From Bradyrhizobium centrolobii (GTDB lineage: Bacteria; Pseudomonadota; Alphaproteobacteria; Rhizobiales; Xanthobacteraceae), in assembly GCF_001641635.1 (NCBI RefSeq), contig NZ_LUUB01000026.1, forward strand, positions 87,283 to 151,282: a DNA stretch of 64,000 nt, read 5' to 3'. The translations under genes and the position numbers were made by a program. Shown here piece after piece: positions 18,532-27,487 of this stretch. Numbering within the stretch: position 1 is the first letter of the stretch; the number at the start of each line of letters is the position of its first letter. The notes below the pieces were generated by a model that did no database searches, was not told the DNA's origin, and was given only the letters and a program-made list of their open reading frames with translations.

Positions 18532-18682
18532 CTGCGCCCGATCTGGCCCCCTTCGAGCCGCTCGGCTCCGACCTGCGAGCGCTCGTGGCGAGCAACTCGG
18601 CCATTTCTGATTAACCTCAGAAGTGGATCGATCCGGTTCTTCACGATCCTCTGCGCCTGACGATAGCGGTCGGCAGCATCGG

Positions 18683-19525
18683 CTAGGCGAGCCAGCGTTT
18701 GCGTCGCTTGTAGTGCTTGATATCCCGATATGATTTTCGCTTGGCGCCGGCGACTCCAAGATAGAACTCCTTGACGTCCTCGTTTGTGGCGAGTGCGTGC
18801 GCCTCGCCGTCCATAACCACGCGGCCGTTTTCGAGGATGTAGCCGTGGCCCGCATATTTGAGCGCCATGTTGGTGTTCTGTTCGGCCAGAAGAAACGATA
18901 CGCCTTCTTTGGCGTTGAGATCCTTCACGATCTCGAAGATCTCCTCGACGATCTGCGGCGCGAGGCCCATTGACGGTTCGTCGAGCAGGATCATTTTCGG
19001 GCGCGACATCAGCGCTCGGCCGATCACGCACATCTGCTGTTCGCCGCCCGACGTATATCCGGCTGTGGAATTGCGCCGCTCTGTGAGCCGGGGAAAGTAG
19101 GCGTAGACCCGTTCTAGATCCTGCGCGATCGCCGACCTGCTGTCCCTGCGCGTAAAGGCACCAGTCAGGAGATTCTCCTCGACCGTAAGATGAGGGAAGG
19201 CACGCCGCCCCTCCATCACCTGAATGCAGCCGCGCCGCACCAGATCGTTTGGCGACTGGGACTGCACCTCGACGCCGTCGAACAGGATCGAGCCCTTGGT
19301 AACCTCGCCGCGCTCCGCGTGCAGCAGGTTGGAGATCGCCTTCAATGTCGTCGTCTTGCCGGCACCATTGGCGCCGAGAAGCGCGACAATGCCGCCCCGC
19401 GGGACCTCCAGCGATACTCCTTTCAACACGAGGATGACGTGGTCGTAGACGACCTCGATATTGTTGACCGACAGAACCGGAGCTGCCGCTTCAGTCGCCA
19501 CACCGACAACCTTGGGAGTTGACAC
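18683..19525 (-). CDS. livF: Branched-chain/organic-acid ABC transporter ATP-binding protein (LivF type)
   Basis: A 280-residue ATPase and the last gene of the six-gene minus-strand operon. Walker A is GANGAGKTT (about residue 50), the signature is TSGGEQQMCVIGRALM and Walker B is MILLDEPSMGL. A conserved basic tail ends KHYKRRKRWLA. The GTG at 19525 (VSTPKVVG) is chosen because the longer frame upstream has no family-like sequence. It lies after the binding-protein gene, with about 70 bases between them. LivF pairs with LivG to energise LivHM. Confidence 0.88.
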   Translation of the reverse strand: MSTPKVVGVATEAAAPVLSVNNIEVVYDHVILVLKGVSLEVPRGGIVALLGANGAGKTTTLKAISNLLHAERGEVTKGSILFDGVEVQSQSPNDLVRRGCIQVMEGRRAFPHLTVEENLLTGAFTRRDSRSAIAQDLERVYAYFPRLTERRNSTAGYTSGGEQQMCVIGRALMSRPKMILLDEPSMGLAPQIVEEIFEIVKDLNAKEGVSFLLAEQNTNMALKYAGHGYILENGRVVMDGEAHALATNEDVKEFYLGVAGAKRKSYRDIKHYKRRKRWLA

Positions 19526-19592
19526 GCGCAGACCTTTCCAAAGAGTGGGAATCCGGGAGCCGCCGCATCGGCTCCCGGATCGCTCACACAGC

Positions 19593-20918
19593 TCAGCTTT
19601 CCTTCGAGCACTCGCGCGGCTGGATTTTCTTATCCGCGGCATACTTCATGGACACCTCTCTGACGAGCGGATCGATGAGTGCTTCGTCAGCCGTGTACCA
19701 GTCAGAGATGATCTTCCAGCTCTTGCCGTCCCACTGCTGGACCCGCCCGTCGCGCGTGCCCTCGTGGTCGGAGCAGGAGATCCTAATCGGCTTCAACATT
19801 CCTTCGAAGCCGAGTTCCTTGATGCGCGCCTCGGAGAGGTTGAGGTTCTCAAGACCCCAACGGACTTGCTCCCCCGTCAGCGGTTTCTGGCCGAACTTTT
19901 CCTGCGCCTTGCGGATTCCCTCCACTCCGAGCATGGCATTGACGATGCCACGGTTGTAGAGGACTTCGCCGACCTTGCCAGGTTCTGTTGAACCCTTGCC
20001 TTTCGCGTAGACGTATTTCTCTATGTCGGCATGGACGGGAAACCTGCCCGCGCCATGCTGAAGCATCAGCGACTTGTAGCCTATGGCCTGATCGCCCGCG
20101 GGCGTCACGTCCGGCTCTGCGCCGGACCACCAAACGCCGATCATCTTCTCGCGCGGATAGGCGACGGCCGCCGCTTCCTTGACTGCCGTGCTGTTCATGA
20201 CGCCCCAGCCCCAGACTAGGACATAGTCTGGCCGGTTCTGGCGGATTGCCAGCCATTGCGACTTCTGTTCGACGCCGGGGTGCGTGACCGGGATCGGTGT
20301 GAATTCAAAGCCGTACTTCTGCGCCAGCACCTGCAGCATCGGGATCGGCTCCTTGCCATAGGGGCTGTCGTGATACAGCAGCGAAATCTTCTTGCCTTTC
20401 AGCTTGTCGAAGCCGCCGAGTTCCTTGGCGACGTGCTGGATTGCGATATCCGCCGCGGACCAGTAGGTGCCGAGCATTGGAAAATTGTACGGGAATACCG
20501 CGCCGTTCTTGGAATCGGCACGCCCGTAGCCCATCGTGATGATCGGGATCTTGTCGGCCGCGGTCTTTTCGGTGAGGGCGAAGGTGATGCCGGTCGACAG
20601 AGGATTGATGAAGGCCGCCCCGGTCGGACCCTTGCTCTTGAGACGCTCGTAACACTCAACCCCTTTGTCGGTCGCGTAACCGGTCTCGCATTCCTCGATC
20701 AGAATCTTGACGTCGTTGATGCCGCCGTCACGCTCATTGATCAGGTTGTAATAATCGATAACGCCGTTTGCGTAGGGAGCGCCGTTCACAGCGTAGGGGC
20801 CGGTCCGGTAGGACAGAATTGGGATGAACTGCTCGTTTTGTGCTGAAGCCGGTGCGCTAACCACCGCGCCAGACATCACCGCCGCCAATATCAGTGCATT
20901 GCGTGCAATACTTGGCAT
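19593..20918 (-). CDS. ABC transporter substrate-binding protein (Liv/amide-urea type)
   Basis: A 441-residue periplasmic binding protein with a signal peptide ending APASAQ. It opens PILSYRTGPYAVNGAPYANGV and contains the type I binding-protein text GVECYERLKSKGPTGAAFINPLSTG and KKISLLYHDSPYGKEPIPML. In-frame ATGs at 20924 and 20918 share one GAGGAG site, and the second is better spaced. The ligand is not known. Operon mates include an acyl-CoA ligase, which suggests a carboxylic acid rather than an amino acid. Confidence 0.85.
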   Translation of the reverse strand: MPSIARNALILAAVMSGAVVSAPASAQNEQFIPILSYRTGPYAVNGAPYANGVIDYYNLINERDGGINDVKILIEECETGYATDKGVECYERLKSKGPTGAAFINPLSTGITFALTEKTAADKIPIITMGYGRADSKNGAVFPYNFPMLGTYWSAADIAIQHVAKELGGFDKLKGKKISLLYHDSPYGKEPIPMLQVLAQKYGFEFTPIPVTHPGVEQKSQWLAIRQNRPDYVLVWGWGVMNSTAVKEAAAVAYPREKMIGVWWSGAEPDVTPAGDQAIGYKSLMLQHGAGRFPVHADIEKYVYAKGKGSTEPGKVGEVLYNRGIVNAMLGVEGIRKAQEKFGQKPLTGEQVRWGLENLNLSEARIKELGFEGMLKPIRISCSDHEGTRDGRVQQWDGKSWKIISDWYTADEALIDPLVREVSMKYAADKKIQPRECSKES

Positions 20919-21021
20919 TTGCATATACTCCTCGTTTGAACCCCTCTTCTTGCTTTCGGGGGTGTGTTTCTTTCCTCCTGCACTAGGAACCATCAGCGTG
21001 CGATGCACGCGGATCGTCCAT

Positions 21022-22149
21022 TCAATAGGGAAACGGCCACAGTCTCAGCTTCTCCTTGCCGATCGATATCAGCCGGGCGAAGCCATGGGGTTCTTTGATG
21101 AGAAGATAGCAGATCAACGATCCGAAGATGATGAATTCGAAATGAGTAATCGTCTCCGTCGACAATGGCACGCCGAGCTCGGTTGGAATCAGATTCAGCA
21201 TGATCGGCACGATGAGAATGAAGGCCGCGCCGACGAATGAACCCATGATCGAGCCGAGCCCGCCGATGATGACCATGAAGAGAAGCTGCAGCGAACGGTC
21301 GATCGAGAACGCAAGCGGCTCCCATGAACCCAGGTAGACGAACGCCCAGAGTGCGCCCGCCACGCCGACGATGAATGAAGAGACCGCGAACGCCGTGAGC
21401 TTTGCATAAAGCGGCCGGATACCGATCAGCTCGGCGGCGATATCCATATCGCGGATCGCCATCCACTGCCTGCCGAGATTGCTGCGAACAAGGTTCTTTG
21501 CCAGCAACGCCATCAGGGTCAGCAATAGCAGGCATAGCAGGTAGCGCTCGATCGGCGATTGCACGATCAGACCAAAGAAGTCGAGTGCCGGCGCATTCAC
21601 CGATCCCGACGGGGCGTAATTGGTGAACCACGGGATCCGTAGGAACGCCCAATCGAAGAAGAACTGCGCGGCGAGTGTCGCTACCGCCAGGTAGAGGCCC
21701 TTGATCCGCAAACTGGGAATGCCGAACAAGATTCCGACACCCGCCGCGATGAGCCCGCCGAGCAGAATGGATGCGAGCACGGGCAACGGAGGGATCGAGA
21801 CCGCGAAGCCAAGCCAGGCGAGCGGGATATGAACGCCTGTTGCCAGCTTGTAGGCGGAATAGGCGCCGATGGCCATGAACGCGCCGCTGCCGAGCGAGAT
21901 TTGGCCGCAATAGCCGACGAGAATATTCGTGCCGATGGCGGCGAGCGCCAGGATGAGAAACGGCAGCAAGATGGCCCACAGCAAATAGTCGCTGCCGAAG
22001 GGCCAAATATGAAAGGTCGCCAACAGCGGCACGCCAATGAAAGCGATGCCGAGCAAGACCGCGAGCGCAATACGGTCCTGACTGATCGGGAAGATCGCCA
22101 TGTCCTCTGCGTAGGTCGTCTTGAACTGGCCAGCCTCGCGATAAAGCAC
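21022..22149 (-). CDS. livM: Branched-chain/organic-acid ABC transporter permease (LivM type)
   Basis: A 375-residue inner-membrane permease with about ten hydrophobic segments and the typical motif NILVGYCGQISLGSGAFMAIGAYS (about residues 70-93). The start is a GTG at 22149 (VLYREAGQFKTTYAEDMAIFP), supported by an AAAGGAG site six bases upstream. The longer frame above it overlaps livH and does not read as protein. It follows livH with a 16-base gap. Confidence 0.87.
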   Translation of the reverse strand: MLYREAGQFKTTYAEDMAIFPISQDRIALAVLLGIAFIGVPLLATFHIWPFGSDYLLWAILLPFLILALAAIGTNILVGYCGQISLGSGAFMAIGAYSAYKLATGVHIPLAWLGFAVSIPPLPVLASILLGGLIAAGVGILFGIPSLRIKGLYLAVATLAAQFFFDWAFLRIPWFTNYAPSGSVNAPALDFFGLIVQSPIERYLLCLLLLTLMALLAKNLVRSNLGRQWMAIRDMDIAAELIGIRPLYAKLTAFAVSSFIVGVAGALWAFVYLGSWEPLAFSIDRSLQLLFMVIIGGLGSIMGSFVGAAFILIVPIMLNLIPTELGVPLSTETITHFEFIIFGSLICYLLIKEPHGFARLISIGKEKLRLWPFPY

Positions 22150-22165
22150 AAGGAGCTCCTTTGTC

Positions 22166-23095
22166 TCAGACGCGTTCGATGATCCGCTCGCCGAACAGAC
22201 CCTGCGGCCGGACGAGCAGCACCGCGAGCGCCAGAACGTAGGCAAACCAATATTCGATACCGCCACCGATGGACGGCCCCAGATACACCTCTGCAATCTT
22301 CTCACCCGCCCCCACAATGAGCCCGCCGGCGATGGCTCCCGGAATTGAGGTAAGGCCTCCGATGATCAAAACGGGCAGGGCCTTCAGCGCGAGAAAAGTG
22401 ATGGAGAACTGCACGCCGAGCTTGGTACCCCACACGGTTGCCGCCACCAGCGCAACGAGACCGGCAGCGAGCCAGACCACGAACCAGATCCAACTGATCG
22501 GGATGCCGACCGAATGCGCGGCCAAATGGTCGTCGGCCACAGCCCTGAGTGCGCGACCGGTCTTGGTGCGCTGAAAGAAGAGCGCGAGACCAGCGACCAG
22601 GATGCCGGCGATCAACGCGCCCCAGACATCCAGTTTGTTGACCAGAATGCCACCCGGGAAGAGGCCCTCGAGCACAAACCAGGCGTCCGTCGGGAATAGC
22701 CGCAACGGGTAGACATCCGATCCGAAAATCATCTCCGCAGCGCCTTCGATGACGAATGTCACGCCGATGGTGGACATGAACAGCGTGAGGCCGTCCTGGT
22801 TGACAAGAGGTCCGATCACGAACCGCTCGATCAGCCAGGCCGTTGTCGCCATGATCACAGCGGAAAAACCGATGCCGAGGACGATCGCAGCCCAAAGGGG
22901 AAAGCCGTTGGCGACCAGGAGATCGAGGGCGCGAACCAGCGCCAGCCCCGCGAGCAATACCATTGCTCCCTGAGCAAAATTGAACACACCGGATGCCTTG
23001 AAGATCAACACGAAGCCGAGTGCGACCAGCGAATAGAGCACGCCGGACATCAATCCGCCGATCAGAACCTCGAGAAATTGGCCCAATGCGATCAC
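22166..23095 (-). CDS. livH: Branched-chain/organic-acid ABC transporter permease (LivH type)
   Basis: A 309-residue inner-membrane permease of the LivH family. It begins MIALGQFLEVLIGGLMSGVLYSL and contains VFNFAQGAMVLLAGLALV, the usual early helix. The cytoplasmic EAA-like region and GALIAGILVAGLALFF are in order. It sits nine bases after the LivG gene and forms the membrane channel with LivM. Confidence 0.89.
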   Translation of the reverse strand: MIALGQFLEVLIGGLMSGVLYSLVALGFVLIFKASGVFNFAQGAMVLLAGLALVRALDLLVANGFPLWAAIVLGIGFSAVIMATTAWLIERFVIGPLVNQDGLTLFMSTIGVTFVIEGAAEMIFGSDVYPLRLFPTDAWFVLEGLFPGGILVNKLDVWGALIAGILVAGLALFFQRTKTGRALRAVADDHLAAHSVGIPISWIWFVVWLAAGLVALVAATVWGTKLGVQFSITFLALKALPVLIIGGLTSIPGAIAGGLIVGAGEKIAEVYLGPSIGGGIEYWFAYVLALAVLLVRPQGLFGERIIERV

Positions 23096-23104
23096 GAACG
23101 CTCC

Positions 23105-23890
23105 TCAGTGTGCAACGCCAAGATAGGCCTCGATGACGGCATGGTTGTTCTTCACCTCGTCCGGCGTGCCGTCGGCGATCTTTACGCCATGATCGAGTAC
23201 CGCCACGCGATCCGAGAGGTCCATGACCACGGCCATGTCGTGCTCGATCAGCGCGATCGTCGTGCCGTATTGATTGTTCACGTCGACGATGAACCGTGAC
23301 ATGTCCTCCTTCTCCTCGAGATTCATGCCTGCCATTGGCTCGTCGAGGAGAAGGAGGTCGGGTTCCATGGCGAGAGCGCGACCAAGCTCGACGCGTTTTT
23401 GCAAGCCGTAGGGCAGGCGCCCAACTGGTACCTTACGGATTGCCTCGATCTCCAGGAAATCGATGATCTCCTCAACGCGATGCCGATGCTCGAGCTCCTC
23501 TCTCAGGGCAGGACCGCAACGCAGCGCCTGCCACAACAGGCCCCGGCGCACCTTCAAGGTGCGGCCGGCCATAATGTTGTCGAGCGCGCTCATCCCCTTG
23601 AACAGTGCAACGTTCTGAAATGTGCGCGCGATGCCGCCGCGCGCCGCCTCGAAGGGCTGCATCCTGTCCCTGGTGCGTCCCTTGAAGGTAATGGTGCCAC
23701 GATCGGGATGATAGAAACCATTGACGACATTCAGCATCGAGGTCTTTCCGGCGCCGTTCGGTCCGATGATGGCTCGAATTTCACCTTTTCGGACGTTGAA
23801 CGAAACGTCCTTCAACGCCCGGACGCCGCCAAAGGACAGCGCCACGCCCTCGACTTGCAGCAGGATTTCGTTGGTGTCCCGCACTCTCAT
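23105..23890 (-). CDS. livG: Branched-chain/organic-acid ABC transporter ATP-binding protein (LivG type)
   Basis: A 261-residue ATPase. Walker A is GPNGAGKTS (about residue 43), the LivG-type insertion follows, the signature region is LPYGLQKRVELGRALAMEP (LSGG replaced by LPYG, common in LivG), and Walker B is LLLLDEPMAGMN. The ATG at 23890 overlaps the end of the ligase gene by four bases, so the two are translationally coupled. Confidence 0.89.
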   Translation of the reverse strand: MRVRDTNEILLQVEGVALSFGGVRALKDVSFNVRKGEIRAIIGPNGAGKTSMLNVVNGFYHPDRGTITFKGRTRDRMQPFEAARGGIARTFQNVALFKGMSALDNIMAGRTLKVRRGLLWQALRCGPALREELEHRHRVEEIIDFLEIEAIRKVPVGRLPYGLQKRVELGRALAMEPDLLLLDEPMAGMNLEEKEDMSRFIVDVNNQYGTTIALIEHDMAVVMDLSDRVAVLDHGVKIADGTPDEVKNNHAVIEAYLGVAH

Positions 23891-25857
23891 GCAGCCTTCC
23901 CCAGGGACTCCGCCGCGCCAGTTGCCTGCATGTCGCGAATCTTGACCCGCGCCGCGATCGTGCCCTTGCGACCATCCTCAAAAGCGACTTCAGTAGAAAT
24001 ATCGGCCTCATACGAGCCATCGTAGAGTGCCGTGAGCAGCGGCGCATAGCGTTCGGCGATGAACCGGCGGCGTACCTTCTGCGTGCGGGTCAATTCGCCA
24101 TCATCCGCATCGAGTTCCTTGTGCAAGATCAGGAAGCGGCGAATCTGAGCGCCGGCGAGCGCCTTTTCCTCAACGAGAGAGCGGTTCACCGCGGCAACGT
24201 CTTTCGCTACCATGTCGTAGACCAGCGGATGCCCGGCAAGCTCCTGATAGGATCCGTAGGCAACGTTGTTGCGTTCCGCCCAATTCGCAACGGCAACGGG
24301 ATCGATGTTGAGCATCGCGCAAACGAACTCCCTCGAATCGCCGAAAGTGATCGCTTCCTTGATGTTGGGAAAGAACTTCAGCTTGTTCTCAAGGTATTTC
24401 GGCGCGAACATCGTACCGTCGGTCAGCCTGCCGACGTCCTTCGCGCGATCGATGATCTTTAAGTGTCCGGACTTCTCGTCGAAAAAGCCCGCATCGCCGG
24501 TCTTGACGTATCCGTCTGGCGTCATGGCTTCCGCGGTCTTCGCCGGATCCTTGAAATAGCCGACGAACATGCCGGGCGAGCGAAACTGCACCTCGCCCGA
24601 CTCCGCGATGCGGACGTCGACGTTCGGCGCCGCAGGACCAACGGTATCGGAATAGATCGCACCATCAGGCTGGCACGTCACGTAAAGAAACGCTTCGGTC
24701 TGGCCATAGAGTTGCTTCAGATTTAGTCCGATCGAGCGGTAGAAGGCGAACTGATCCGGACCGATAGCTTCGCCTGCAGTGTATGCGACGCGCACCCGAG
24801 ACAGGCCGAGAGCGTTCTTGAGAGGCTCGTAGACCAGCAACCGCCCGAGCGCATAGAGCAAGCGGCCTGACAGCGGTACCGGTCTTCCGGTCAAGACCTG
24901 CTCGCCATGCAAGCGCGCAACCTCCAGAAAGTAGTTGAACATCCGCCGCTTGACGAGCGAAGCGTCTTCCATGCGGATCATCAGCCGCGTCAGCATGGCT
25001 TCGAGGCCGCGCGGCGGAGCGAAGTAGAAGGTTGGTCCAATCTCATGCCTATCCTGCTCGATCGTGTCACTGCTCTCCGGACACGCCGTGCAGAATCCAG
25101 CGACGAGGCCTTGCACATAGTTGAGGTAATGATCGCCCACCCACGCCAGCGGAAGGTAGGCGAGCACCACGTCCTCGTGGGTCAGTCCGTCGAACCTGGT
25201 GGTGTCGATTGCGGCGTCGATGCACCCTTGGGTTGATAGCGTGACTCCCTTCGACGCGCCGGTCGTTCCAGAGGTGTAGAGGATGACCGCGACGTCCGAA
25301 CCATTGCCCGCCTGCACGAAGTCATCAATCCGTTTGCGAAGCGCAATGTCAGCGGCAAGCCCAGCGCGGCCCTCCTCGATGACATTGTTGATTGCGATCG
25401 TTCGACTTCGATCGTAGCCATCAAGGCCGCGCGGCTCATCATAAACGATCTTGTCGAGTTGCGGCAGTCGGTCGGACACCGACAAGACTTTATCAACCTG
25501 CTCCTGGTCTTGAGCCGCGACCAGCTTCGCCTCGGCGTGAGCGAGAACAAAAGCAAGCTCGTCGGCCATCGCCTCCGCGTAAACCGGAACGGGAATCGCA
25601 CGCAGCATCTGCGCAGCCATCATGGTCCAGTAAAGCTTCGGCCGATTGGAGCCGACTACGGCAATTGTATCGCCCGGCTGTAAGCCAAGTCGATGCAACC
25701 CGGCGGCGTAGGCACGCACGATCTCGGCAACTTGAGCCCACGTCCAGCTCTGCCAGATGCCAAGATCCTTATGTCGAAATGCCGGATGCGCGCCAAACTG
25801 CGCGGCGTTCCGCAGCAGCAATTTGGGGAACGTATCGAACGATCCACCACCGGCCAT
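23887..25857 (-). CDS. AMP-dependent long-chain or aromatic acyl-CoA ligase
   Basis: A 656-residue adenylate-forming enzyme, first gene of the operon. The AMP-binding core is VILYTSGTTGASKGV (about residue 195), with the later motifs AYTAGEAIGPDQ, YGQTEAF, TGDAGFFDEKSGHLKIIDRAKD and a C-terminal TRTQKVRRRFI lysine region. Such enzymes activate a carboxylic acid to its CoA thioester. Coupling to a Liv importer (gene order ligase-livG-livH-livM-binding protein-livF) implies import followed by activation of an external acid. The exact substrate (fatty, alicyclic or aromatic) cannot be read from the sequence. Confidence 0.87.
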   Translation of the reverse strand: MAGGGSFDTFPKLLLRNAAQFGAHPAFRHKDLGIWQSWTWAQVAEIVRAYAAGLHRLGLQPGDTIAVVGSNRPKLYWTMMAAQMLRAIPVPVYAEAMADELAFVLAHAEAKLVAAQDQEQVDKVLSVSDRLPQLDKIVYDEPRGLDGYDRSRTIAINNVIEEGRAGLAADIALRKRIDDFVQAGNGSDVAVILYTSGTTGASKGVTLSTQGCIDAAIDTTRFDGLTHEDVVLAYLPLAWVGDHYLNYVQGLVAGFCTACPESSDTIEQDRHEIGPTFYFAPPRGLEAMLTRLMIRMEDASLVKRRMFNYFLEVARLHGEQVLTGRPVPLSGRLLYALGRLLVYEPLKNALGLSRVRVAYTAGEAIGPDQFAFYRSIGLNLKQLYGQTEAFLYVTCQPDGAIYSDTVGPAAPNVDVRIAESGEVQFRSPGMFVGYFKDPAKTAEAMTPDGYVKTGDAGFFDEKSGHLKIIDRAKDVGRLTDGTMFAPKYLENKLKFFPNIKEAITFGDSREFVCAMLNIDPVAVANWAERNNVAYGSYQELAGHPLVYDMVAKDVAAVNRSLVEEKALAGAQIRRFLILHKELDADDGELTRTQKVRRRFIAERYAPLLTALYDGSYEADISTEVAFEDGRKGTIAARVKIRDMQATGAAESLGKAA

Positions 25858-26259
25858 GTCGGTCTCGATCCCAAAAACCGGCGCGTTGGTTCGCTCCTGT
25901 TATGGTGATGCCTGCCCGTTTTGAGCACAGCCATGCGAGTGCCGCATTCTGCGAGATTACAACGAATTGAAGGTCCGACAAGTACCAGATTGAGGGGATA
26001 TCGTCCCCCCGGGGCAAGGCGCGATCGGGATGGATCTGCCGGATGCCGCTCCCCGAGGTCAATGTGACTGATACGCCAGTCCGGAGATGCCTCCCAACTC
26101 GAAGAAGATGGTCGGCTCATCAAGGTGCAACCCCAACGCATGCCAGGCTTCACGTTCGCCGTGCTGGTGTGCACGGACCAAAGGATTGTCCGCGACAGCC
26201 GAACCCGTTCGAGTTGGACCAGGCACTGACCGGAGTGCAATGACAGTCGCGGTGAACTC
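25858..26259. other. 402-base gap upstream of the ligase/Liv operon
   Basis: This is the expected promoter region of the minus-strand operon that starts at 25857. No clear operator palindrome was seen. Open frames on both strands across this stretch have no protein-like features. Confidence 0.35.
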
Positions 26260-26589
26260 TCAGCCAGTATTCCTGACCGCCTCAGCAAGAATGGCATAGA
26301 GCTGCCGCTTGCTGAGTTCCTTGGGCTGCTGCCTCTCTGCTGAGTTCCGCGACACCTTCTTCGCCACTGGGCGGGCGCATGCAGCCAACGACGCGGGCCT
26401 GGGCTTCGGGGCCGGCCGTATCTTGGGTTTTGCTGTTGGCGGCTTGTGACCACGTTTCAGGCCCAAACGGGTTAGCATGCCGCAGACCGCGTTCCGGCTA
26501 CACCCGAGACGGCGCGCGATCTGCGCTGCGCTCTGTCCTGCGGTCCAGAGCCTCTTGAGCAGCGCTATGTCTTTCGCATCCCAACCCAT
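26260..26589 (-). CDS. Short GcrA-like protein
   Basis: A 109-residue protein beginning MGWDAKDIALLKRLWTAGQSAAQIARRLGCSRNAVCG, which matches the N-terminal helix-turn-helix of GcrA cell-cycle regulators (W near position 3 and the ARRLG/SRNAV helices). GcrA binds sigma70 and methylated GANTC sites in Caulobacter. The C-terminal half here is only a basic Lys/Pro/Ala region and a short helix, so the sigma-binding domain of full-length GcrA appears shortened or absent. The ATG at 26589 is chosen because the family starts at MGW. It is likely an accessory paralogue rather than the main cell-cycle gene. Confidence 0.6.
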   Translation of the reverse strand: MGWDAKDIALLKRLWTAGQSAAQIARRLGCSRNAVCGMLTRLGLKRGHKPPTAKPKIRPAPKPRPASLAACARPVAKKVSRNSAERQQPKELSKRQLYAILAEAVRNTG

Positions 26590-26628
26590 CGGACACATTA
26601 TAGCGCTGAGTGCCAGGCAGCGGCTAGC

Positions 26629-26811
26629 CTAGTCTTCGTCGGGCTCGCGCACGACCGCCGGTTCGTCAGCGGGCTCCTCCTCCTCGTCCTCTTCGTCGTC
26701 TTCGTCTTCGTCTTCATCAGGATCTCGAGGCGGCATCGCCTTGTCCATGACTATGAGCTGAGCCCAGTCGAGCGCTCTGATCGAAAGCATTTCCGGAGTG
26801 TGTTGCTTCAT
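26629..26811 (-). CDS. Small acidic-tailed hypothetical protein
   Basis: A 60-residue protein beginning MKQHTPEMLSIRALDWAQLIVMDKAMPPRD and ending in a run of Asp and Glu residues (about residues 31-60). The start has a perfect GAGGAG site seven bases upstream. The acidic tail is encoded by repeated GAA/GAC/GAG codons, which accounts for the low-complexity DNA at about 26660-26720. It lies just upstream of the GcrA-like gene on the same strand. No function is known to me. Confidence 0.55.
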   Translation of the reverse strand: MKQHTPEMLSIRALDWAQLIVMDKAMPPRDPDEDEDEDDEEDEEEEPADEPAVVREPDED

Positions 26812-27487
26812 GTTGTTGCTCCTCGAAAATACCCGCGGCCGAATATTCATGCCGGACGACTGCGGAAGTCCAGACGCAATGCCTCCAACGCGACGGCGCT
26901 CGGGGCGTCTACATCAGAAAGGGGCGCGAGGGCCCCAGCGTGAAGAGCGCTCTCGCGCGTGTGAGGGCACTCGGAAGGACAGGCAGTTTTTGGCGCAAAG
27001 CGGATGTTTGACGTAAGCGGTACGTCCGGCGGCAGCTGATCGCGCGCTTCATGAACTCGAATTGAACGTTCAGTAAAATAGTTTGCTAAACAGAGTTGCC
27101 GCGCAACTGGTCGGAAGCGAAGCGATGCCGACGGTGGCTGGCGTGCGGGGCCTCAAGCTCGCAATCATCACAATGGCAACTATAGCCTAGTGCATCGCAG
27201 CAAGAGGATCGCGCATCCGAACGCTGGTGAAGGTTTTTATCCGCCGCCAAGGAAACCGACTTGACGGCCTCTGGAATTTAGTAATACGTTTAGTATTACA
27301 AAAAAGATAAACATCGCGCATCGAGCGGATGTGTGGGAGGAGCTCAAGCCATCCGGGCCTCGTGTCCGGGAATGCTTCGTCTCGTTCTCCAACATCGCTC
27401 ATCAACTCGGTTTCAGGGTCTTGGCGTCGTCCCGGCATGGCACGCGCTGGGCGGGTTAGGTGCATCAACGATAGAGAGGAAACGGAT
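26812..27487. promoter_or_regulatory. Promoter region of the ABC/dihydroxyacetone kinase operon
   Basis: A 676-base region upstream of the twelve-gene operon. It contains the perfect palindrome described separately at 27281-27299, an AT-rich stretch (about 27060-27100) and a GAGAGGAAA ribosome-binding site just before the ATG at 27488. No gene is supported. A longer in-frame extension upstream of 27488 is not protein-like. Confidence 0.45.
27281..27299. promoter_or_regulatory. Perfect palindrome GTAATAC-N5-GTATTAC, candidate operator
   Basis: Arms of seven bases (27281-27287 and 27293-27299) are exact reverse complements around GTTTA. The site stands out as AT-rich in a GC-rich genome and lies about 190 bases before the first gene of the sugar/dihydroxyacetone operon. 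It would suit a dimeric repressor such as a LacI, GntR or DeoR family protein. No regulator gene of those families lies next to it, so the binding protein is unknown. Confidence 0.5.

Noticed and set aside
26660..26730. Repetitive TCGTCTTCG-type DNA as a tandem repeat
   Set aside because: It encodes the Asp/Glu tail of the small acidic protein, so it is codon repetition.
16771..27004. Shared 14-mer TGGCGCAAAGCGGA at 16771-16784 and 26991-27004
   Set aside because: The flanks do not align well enough to call a repeat element; it may be chance or an old intergenic relic.
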